DNA from: Planctomycetota bacterium
GTDB taxonomy: Bacteria > Planctomycetota > MHYJ01 > JACQXL01 > JACQZI01
NCBI GenBank assembly: GCA_016207825.1
Contig: JACQZI010000004.1
Coordinates: forward strand, 1 to 23,968
Direction: 5' to 3'
DNA: 23,968 nucleotides
Shown: in pieces, positions 18,739 to 23,968 of the stretch
Layout of the letters: every line of letters begins with the position of its first letter
How positions within the stretch are numbered: the stretch's first letter is position 1
Position numbers and translations under genes: made by a program
Notes under the pieces: model-generated
What the model was told of the DNA's origin: nothing
Database searches by the model: none
What the model saw: only the letters and a program-made list of their open reading frames with translations

Positions 18739-18777
18739 TGCACAAGTTCTTGTGCACGATGCACAAGAACTTGTGCA
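18739..18777. promoter_or_regulatory. Tandem NtrC-like palindromes: candidate enhancer for the sigma-54 promoter
   Basis: There are two 18-bp sites, TGCACAAGTTCTTGTGCA (18739-18756) and TGCACAAGAACTTGTGCA (18760-18777). Each is a dyad (TGCACAAG/CTTGTGCA), and the two are exact reverse complements of one another. Their centres are 21 bp apart, two helical turns. The half-sites TGCAC/GTGCA are those of NtrC-family enhancer-binding proteins. They lie about 155-175 bp upstream of the start predicted from the sigma-54 promoter at 18896-18912, a typical enhancer distance. The stretch could also form an 18-bp cruciform with a CGA loop. No T-run follows. Confidence 0.75.
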
Positions 18778-18895
18778 TAAAATAGGGCCGTTTTTGCCGG
18801 ATTTTCACCGAAACTAAAACTACTTGTAAATCCAACTCCAATTAATTCAACCGGTTATCTAACAGCTAGCAACTATTATCCAAAAACTGCAAAAG

Positions 18896-18912
18896 TTGGC
18901 ACGCTATTTGCT
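18896..18912 (+). promoter_or_regulatory. Sigma-54 (RpoN) promoter
   Basis: TTGGCACG-CTAT-TTGCT fits the sigma-54 consensus TGGCACG-N4-TTGC exactly, with the invariant GG and GC 10 bp apart. Predicted start near 18922, about 30 nt before the HTH gene. The downstream leader AAAAAGAGTG gives a moderate ribosome site. The rest of 18660-18950 holds the palindromes and possibly a weak TTGCAC-N18-TATAAT. Confidence 0.8.
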
Positions 18913-18951
18913 TAATAAGTCATTCTTAAGGTTCCTAAAAAGAGTGATTTT

Positions 18952-19299
18952 ATGGCAGATAAATATGATAATATAGTCAGGAAACGCCTGGGATTATTAT
19001 TGTATGCCAAGAAATGCGGCAATATCGAAAAGGCCTGCCGGATATTTGATGTTAGCCGCTCCACGTATTATCGCCTTAAAAAGCGTTATGCTAAACACGG
19101 TGTTAAAGGCTTGATGTATTTATCCCGCGCGCATAAAAGCCATCCACAAACCACCGCCAAGCCGGTCCTTAATTTAGTAAAGCAATTATGGCAAAAGAAT
19201 CCTAATTATAGCTGGATAACTTACAAGCTCAATTCAACGGGCACGGCTATCGCGTATAAAACCGTAAGGAAAATAGTTCTGAATTATTGTCTCATATGA
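18952..19299 (+). CDS. Orphan helix-turn-helix protein, IS481/transposase-N-terminus-like
   Basis: This 115-aa basic protein has residues about 5-55 (KRLGLLLYAKKCGNIEKACRIFDVSRSTYYRLKKRY) as a helix-turn-helix of the type found at the N-terminus of IS481-like transposases. Residues about 75-110 (LVKQLWQKNP...YKTVRKIVL) resemble the second HTH of those enzymes. The DDE catalytic core (normally a further 200 or so residues) is missing, and the stop at 19297-19299 is followed by no homologous remnant. It may be a truncated transposase or a domesticated DNA-binding regulator. It is driven by a sigma-54 promoter with upstream palindromes and lies 117 nt before the giant secreted gene, which it might regulate. 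No terminal inverted repeats of an IS were found. Confidence 0.8.
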   Translation: MADKYDNIVRKRLGLLLYAKKCGNIEKACRIFDVSRSTYYRLKKRYAKHGVKGLMYLSRAHKSHPQTTAKPVLNLVKQLWQKNPNYSWITYKLNSTGTAIAYKTVRKIVLNYCLI

Positions 19300-19336
19300 T
19301 GGGTATAGGAATTTATCCTGAAAATGGAATCACGTA

Positions 19337-19364
19337 TTGACATGTTTTTTATAAGATGTATACT
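19337..19364 (+). promoter_or_regulatory. Sigma-70-type promoter of the giant beta-helix/YD-repeat gene
   Basis: Perfect TTGACA (19337-19342), a 16-nt spacer and TATACT (19359-19364) preceded by TG. Copies of AAAATGGAAT lie at 19321-19330 and 19369-19378, flanking the promoter 48 bp apart, and could be operator half-sites. Confidence 0.55.
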
Positions 19365-19416
19365 CACCAAAATGGAATTTCCCAACTTGAAACTTTTATT
19401 ATAAGGAGGATTTGGC

Positions 19417-22400
19417 ATGAAATACGGAAAGCTGTACGGCGCGGTCACCCTGGTTTGCCTGGCAATGGTTTTATCTATCGGCCTCATCTGGGCTGAAGAA
19501 TATGACCCGGACGATATCTCCACCTGGCCGCACGATGGCTACCACAACGCCTTTGAAGCGACCGGCACGGAATTCGTCATATCTGGAAATCCGTATTTCC
19601 CTGACCTCAAAATTACTTCCAAGGAAGAAGTCCATATCGTCCTGGAAGCATTTCAAGATATGGTCAGCTATCATATCGAAGCGGTTGATACCAATAAGCA
19701 CCAGACCAAAATCACCATCGAAGGGCTGGATGGGTTTTTTACGGGCGAGGAATCCGGCAAGCTCTACCGCCACGAGGACGGCGCGTTCGAGGATTCATTC
19801 AAGCTGAAAAAGCATAACGCAACGTATACATACCATCAGGATATCCGCAAGGCGCACCATGTCTATATCATGCCCGAACACGGCACGGTCTATATCGGTA
19901 TTGAAGCAAACGGCGGCACGCCCCCGCCCACTCCTCCGTATAATTACGATTCCGGCTCACGCACTTATACGCTCACCCAGAATATTCTCGATTACGTGGT
20001 TATCACGGCCAATAATATTACCTTGGATGGCGGCGGCTATTATATCAGCGGCACCAATACCGGCTACGGCATTTATCTTAACAGCAATACTAATGTCACC
20101 CTAACCGATTGCACGGTTCAGTATTTCTATGTCGGCATCTATGTTTCCGGCGGCTCGACCAATACCATCGCCTCTTCTACATCCATCACTAACCAAAACA
20201 GCTGTATTTGTCTTTATAATACGGATTACAACACCGTCTCCGGATGTGCGGCTTCAAAATCAGTCGCCAGCAACGGCATCGTGTTGACCGGCGGGGCGGA
20301 TTATAACACAATCTCCGATTCTTCCTCATCCGGCAACGCGTATAATGGAATAGCCATTTCAAACAACGCCCTGAATAATACCGTTACCGGCTGTGTCGTT
20401 AACGGCAACAGCTCAAACGGGATGTATATTAACTGCAATTATAGCACTCTCACTGATAACACCTGCTCATCTAACACCAATCTGGGCATCGCCGTTTACG
20501 GCGCGCGTTATAACAGCGTTACATATAATACCTGCTACGGCAATGGCACCAGCGGTATTGGCCTGCCTTCGGGCACCTCTAACACCGTCGTGGCGAATAA
20601 TACCTGCACGGGAAATTCCTGGGATGGCATCAGGCTTTGGAACGCGAATTATAATACGGTCACGACCAACACCTGCCAGTCGAATACGGTGGGCGGAATC
20701 GGAATCTTAAGCTGCAGCGGCAAATCACTTACTATTACCGGCAACTCGCTTATTTCCAATGCCTACGGTGTTACCATGAGCAATAACGCTACCACAACAA
20801 GCATCCTCGTTTACCAGAATAACATCTTTAACAATACCACCTGGAACGCCTATTCCACGGATGCTATAAATCTCTACTGGTATAATTCAGCCACCCAGCA
20901 GAATGAAGGCAATTTCTGGGGGCACGTCATTGAACCCGCCTTTACCGCCGGTCCCGGCGCGGGTGCGGATACCAACGCGGCCAACGTCACCAACGACTAC
21001 GCCTACCTCGTTAAAAACGGCTGGCTTTTGGGTTACGCCCCGCATGAAGAAATAAACCTGCCCTCGGCGCGCGGCGCGGGCTCGGATGGCCTCTCCCCGC
21101 GTATCTCGGATGCCAACGCCACCGTCGACCTCGCCAGCGGCAACGTCAATCTCGCCGTGCCTTTAACCTATATCGTGCCCGTTGACGGGCTTCCGACAAA
21201 CGTCGTCATTTACGGCAATAGCATCCCCGCGACCGATAACCCCTCATCACCTCTGGGCTACAACTGGACGCATACATTTAATATGCGCCTGATTATCCAG
21301 ACCGATGGCTCCATCATCCAGGTGACCGAATCCGGACGGGAAATCCTTTTCTGGAAAGACGGCGAGTCACCCGCCCATTGGGTTTCCTATCCCCATTACG
21401 GCTTATACCGCACTATCACCATAGATTCTTCCACCGGTAATTACGTCCTGACCAATAAAGACCGGACTACTTTAACCTTCTATCCTAACGGAAAGTTTTA
21501 TAAAGCCCAAGACCTTAACAACCACACCGTCACCGCCACCTATGACCCTAACGGCGACCTTAACTATGTTACCCTTGCTAACGGGATGGTTATATATTTT
21601 GACGTCGATTCCGGCACCCATTGCATAAACGAGCTTTATATCAAAAACCAGAGTGGGTCTCCCATCAGCAGTTCGGTGACGGATTTTGATTATACCTCCG
21701 GCGTCTTAACCGGCGCCACGAAGAACGGCGGCGCCTGGGCTTGGGGCTGGTCTTATAATTATAACCAGGTTACCCAGACCTCCCCGGAGAGTTATAATAA
21801 CCGCGTCTTCAACATGACCGGTAATAAATGCACCTCGATTACCGGGCCCTTGAACGAGGATATTACCATCGTTTACCACGCCAACCCCGACCATACGGTC
21901 GTCACAGGCCGCACGGGTAAAGTGGATGACGTTTACACCAATGCACAGCTTGGTGTCTGGACGCGCTGGATAGATGAGGAAACCAGCCGGGGATTTGATA
22001 GCTCCCGGAATGTCATAACCGAAACCAAGCCCTCAGGCGCAACGACCTACTGGGCATACGACTCGCGCGGCAATGTCCTTTCCACCACCAATGCCGCCGG
22101 CGCCAATACCCAATATCTCTACGGCGATTCTACCAACCCGGATTTACCGACCGAAATCGGCAACGCACTCGGCATCACCACCACCCGCACTTATAGCACG
22201 GCAGGACAGCTCACCCAGGAAATAGAAGACTACGGCACGGGCAAGCTTAACCGCAAGACCACCTGGGAATACTATACCTCCAATGAAACGAGCGACGCCG
22301 CGGTCATCGGACAATTATATAAGCACCACCGCGACCCGGATACCTTAAACCTCACCACTACTTACAATTACGACTCCAACGGATACGGCATAAAGGAAAC

Positions 22401-23694
22401 CGTGACAGATGGAGGCACGTTCTCTCTCGTCACCGGAGAGCGCGTCACCAACGACATCGGCTGGATAACCACTTCCTATAACGTCGACTATCCAAGTTAC
22501 ATTGCGAACAACGTCGCCACTGTCTACGAATACGACGAACGCGGCAACCGTATCTTGGAAACCGACCCTAACGGCATCGAGACCGCCAGCGAATACGACC
22601 TCTTGGACAGGTGCACCAGCCGGACGGTGGATTCAACCGGCTTGAACCTCGTCACCACCTGGGCATACAATTGGGGCGGTGTGACCGAACAGCATATAGA
22701 CCCATCGGGGCTTAATATCTCCTCTTACACCGAATACGATGCCGCGGGCAAGGTAATCTCCCGCACTGATGCCGCAGGCGCCTTGACCGAATATTACTAT
22801 TACCCGAACGCGCGCCTCTGGAAAACCAAGCGGCAGTTGACCGCCGCACCCGATTACGCCTGGACGGAATACTTCTACGACGTTAATGGCAACCAGACCG
22901 GCATCCTCGATGCGGGCAATCACGCCATTTCCATGACCTACGATTCCGTCGACCGCCTTGTCACCACCACGGATGTCGCTTCCTCGACCACGGTCCAATA
23001 CGGATTCGATTTACTCGGCCGCCAGACCTATACCATAGACGCGCGCGGCAACCAGTCCTGGACATTCTATAATAACGTGAATGAAGTTACCCACATGCGC
23101 TCGGCTGAAAGCACGATGGGCGTTTACATCACCACCGCCTATGCCTACGACGCAGTCGGACGCAGGACACAGGTAATCGGCCCGTGGTATGATACCGATG
23201 GCGATGGCATAGCCGACGCGGGCGAATACGTCAATCCGACCATAGGCACGATTAACGCGCCGGTGGCCTATACCGAATACGACCCGGCAGACCGGGTAAC
23301 GCGAACCTATATCAATAATACCTCCACGACCGACGCCAAATATTATTACGACGCCATGGGCGACCGCTCCATCCACTATGTGGAAACATTGGTTGATTCC
23401 GCGACCTCCTCTTACCAGATGGTATCCTCCCAATATAATAAGAATAAGCAGGTGTATCTCACCGCTTTAGACCCGATGGGCACCCTGAACGAACAAACCT
23501 ATCACTACTTCGATAATGCCGGCAGGCAAACCGCCGCAACCGCCGCCTACGGCTCGGCAGTCTCCACGACCTCCTACTCCATCTTAGATAAAGCCAGCCG
23601 GGTTATCACTTCATACGTTAGCTCTACGCTCTACGCTACTGGCTGCTCTTATAATGCACGGGGACAAGTCCTGACCACGACCGATGCAGAGTGA
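19417..23694 (+). CDS. Giant secreted beta-helix plus RHS/YD-repeat protein (in-frame TGA near window end)
   Basis: 1425 aa to the first stop. A Sec signal (residues 1-26, ending IWAEE) is followed by a unique domain of about 130 residues, then a Pro-rich linker (PPPTPP, 169-174). Residues about 185-495 are parallel beta-helix coils of NosD type with repeated N-T-V/I and N-G-I steps. Residues about 565-625 (GNVNLAVPLTYIV...LGYNWTHTFNM) match the RHS N-terminal region. From about 690 the sequence is YD repeats such as TYDPNGDLNYVTL, AYDSRGNVLSTTNAAG and EYDERGNRILETD. Such proteins form a shell that can enclose or display a C-terminal effector. AAGGAGG lies 7 nt before ATG. Codons are notably C-ending compared with the other genes. 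YD-repeat coding continues in the same frame after the TGA (see next entry). Confidence 0.9.
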   Translation: MKYGKLYGAVTLVCLAMVLSIGLIWAEEYDPDDISTWPHDGYHNAFEATGTEFVISGNPYFPDLKITSKEEVHIVLEAFQDMVSYHIEAVDTNKHQTKITIEGLDGFFTGEESGKLYRHEDGAFEDSFKLKKHNATYTYHQDIRKAHHVYIMPEHGTVYIGIEANGGTPPPTPPYNYDSGSRTYTLTQNILDYVVITANNITLDGGGYYISGTNTGYGIYLNSNTNVTLTDCTVQYFYVGIYVSGGSTNTIASSTSITNQNSCICLYNTDYNTVSGCAASKSVASNGIVLTGGADYNTISDSSSSGNAYNGIAISNNALNNTVTGCVVNGNSSNGMYINCNYSTLTDNTCSSNTNLGIAVYGARYNSVTYNTCYGNGTSGIGLPSGTSNTVVANNTCTGNSWDGIRLWNANYNTVTTNTCQSNTVGGIGILSCSGKSLTITGNSLISNAYGVTMSNNATTTSILVYQNNIFNNTTWNAYSTDAINLYWYNSATQQNEGNFWGHVIEPAFTAGPGAGADTNAANVTNDYAYLVKNGWLLGYAPHEEINLPSARGAGSDGLSPRISDANATVDLASGNVNLAVPLTYIVPVDGLPTNVVIYGNSIPATDNPSSPLGYNWTHTFNMRLIIQTDGSIIQVTESGREILFWKDGESPAHWVSYPHYGLYRTITIDSSTGNYVLTNKDRTTLTFYPNGKFYKAQDLNNHTVTATYDPNGDLNYVTLANGMVIYFDVDSGTHCINELYIKNQSGSPISSSVTDFDYTSGVLTGATKNGGAWAWGWSYNYNQVTQTSPESYNNRVFNMTGNKCTSITGPLNEDITIVYHANPDHTVVTGRTGKVDDVYTNAQLGVWTRWIDEETSRGFDSSRNVITETKPSGATTYWAYDSRGNVLSTTNAAGANTQYLYGDSTNPDLPTEIGNALGITTTRTYSTAGQLTQEIEDYGTGKLNRKTTWEYYTSNETSDAAVIGQLYKHHRDPDTLNLTTTYNYDSNGYGIKETVTDGGTFSLVTGERVTNDIGWITTSYNVDYPSYIANNVATVYEYDERGNRILETDPNGIETASEYDLLDRCTSRTVDSTGLNLVTTWAYNWGGVTEQHIDPSGLNISSYTEYDAAGKVISRTDAAGALTEYYYYPNARLWKTKRQLTAAPDYAWTEYFYDVNGNQTGILDAGNHAISMTYDSVDRLVTTTDVASSTTVQYGFDLLGRQTYTIDARGNQSWTFYNNVNEVTHMRSAESTMGVYITTAYAYDAVGRRTQVIGPWYDTDGDGIADAGEYVNPTIGTINAPVAYTEYDPADRVTRTYINNTSTTDAKYYYDAMGDRSIHYVETLVDSATSSYQMVSSQYNKNKQVYLTALDPMGTLNEQTYHYFDNAGRQTAATAAYGSAVSTTSYSILDKASRVITSYVSSTLYATGCSYNARGQVLTTTDAE

Positions 23695-23968
23695 CGAGTG
23701 ACGACGAACGCCTACGACATATCAGGACGCCTTACCTCGACCACAGACGCACTGGGCAATGTCGTAAGCTATGGCTACAATGTGGAAGACCTGATGACCT
23801 CGCTCACCTATACCAAAGTCGGCTCAGGCGTCCCGACCATTTACACCTATAACGACCAGCACCGCCTAATCCGCACCGACCAGCCCGGATATGACATCAC
23901 GAATCCCACCGGGGTAATCACGAATAGCACGTATACGGGATATGATGCCAATGGGAACGTCACCAGCC
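23695..23968 (+). pseudogene. In-frame continuation of the YD-repeat protein after the TGA; runs off the window
   Basis: Reading on in the frame of the upstream gene gives RVTTNAYDISGRLTSTTDAL, then GNVVSYGYN and YTYNDQHRLIRTD, and continues to the edge as classic YD repeats with no further stop. The sequence across the stop, TTTDAE-stop-RVTTNAYD, lacks just the Gly expected in a DAxGRVT repeat, so a GGA-to-TGA change explains it. The stop context UGAC is the leakiest in bacteria. This is either a nonsense mutation splitting one gene, programmed readthrough, or a base error. TGA ends other genes here normally. Confidence 0.75.

Noticed and set aside
18739-18777. Intrinsic terminator formed by the paired palindromes
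   Set aside because: No T-run follows the hairpin, and a complete terminator for the rRNA unit is already present at 18613-18659.
18952-19299. A complete insertion sequence
   Set aside because: There is no DDE/rve catalytic domain, no terminal inverted repeats and no target duplication.
20000-20950. Tandem DNA repeats in the beta-helix part
   Set aside because: The repeats are at the protein level (beta-helix coils) and diverged in DNA, so this is domain architecture and not a repeat element.
23692-23694. UGA read as Gly (genetic code 25)
   Set aside because: Other genes in the window, such as aroC, the phosphorylase and the ACT gene, end normally at TGA, so a global UGA reassignment is not supported.

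Overview
This window looks like a chromosomal contig from an uncultured bacterium, most likely Planctomycetota or a near relative. Taxonomy is tentative. It rests on a HEAT-repeat lipoprotein with an EEWxxWW segment, a soluble Ser/Thr kinase with a type-II-secretion-like N-terminal segment, a giant secreted beta-helix/YD-repeat protein, and a 16S gene that diverges at standard primer sites. Most of the first 13 kb is housekeeping; the last 10.7 kb holds an rRNA locus and an unusual regulatory and secreted-protein module.

1-7238: a plus-strand run. It holds a HEAT/TPR lipoprotein, chorismate synthase (aroC), a protein kinase, exonuclease VII small subunit (xseB), a short-chain prenyl synthase (ispA) and a secreted protein of unknown function. 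Spacing is tight (3-nt gaps and a 14-nt overlap). The lipoprotein and kinase genes have promoters whose -10 boxes end only 5-8 nt before the ATG, suggesting leaderless mRNAs.

7239-10394: acylphosphatase (minus), a palindrome-bounded repeat, a hexapeptide acyltransferase (plus), and a minus-strand pair made of an M42 aminopeptidase and a PyrK-like flavin/[2Fe-2S] subunit. An AT-rich divergent promoter region (10395-10611) follows.

10612-13212: nucleoside phosphorylase, a tandem ACT-domain protein, a nitroreductase, about 350 nt of GC-rich palindromic non-coding DNA, and a poly-[4Fe-4S] ferredoxin with a leaderless-type promoter.

13251-18659: an rRNA locus in the order 16S, tRNA-Ile(GAT), tRNA-Ala(TGC), 23S, 5S. 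It has two boxA-like sites and paired processing stems. A strong intrinsic terminator lies after 16S, and a near-consensus promoter lies just before 23S, so the halves may be transcribed separately. The 16S gene lacks about 145 nt of universally conserved 3' major domain (roughly E. coli 1140-1285). That stretch is replaced by about 70 nt of A-rich CACAGA-type repeat, so as written it cannot fold as a functional 16S. It is a broken copy, a fragmented or very odd rRNA, or a misassembly.

18660-23968: the most interesting block. Two 18-bp NtrC-like palindromes, 21 bp apart, lie about 155-175 bp upstream of a textbook sigma-54 promoter. That promoter drives a 115-aa orphan helix-turn-helix protein resembling the N-terminus of an IS481-type transposase but lacking its catalytic core. 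Next comes a secreted protein of at least 1425 aa with a beta-helix and RHS/YD repeats, carrying its own sigma-70 promoter and Shine-Dalgarno site. Its frame is interrupted by one UGA (23692-23694, context UGAC), and the YD-repeat reading continues in the same frame to the window edge.
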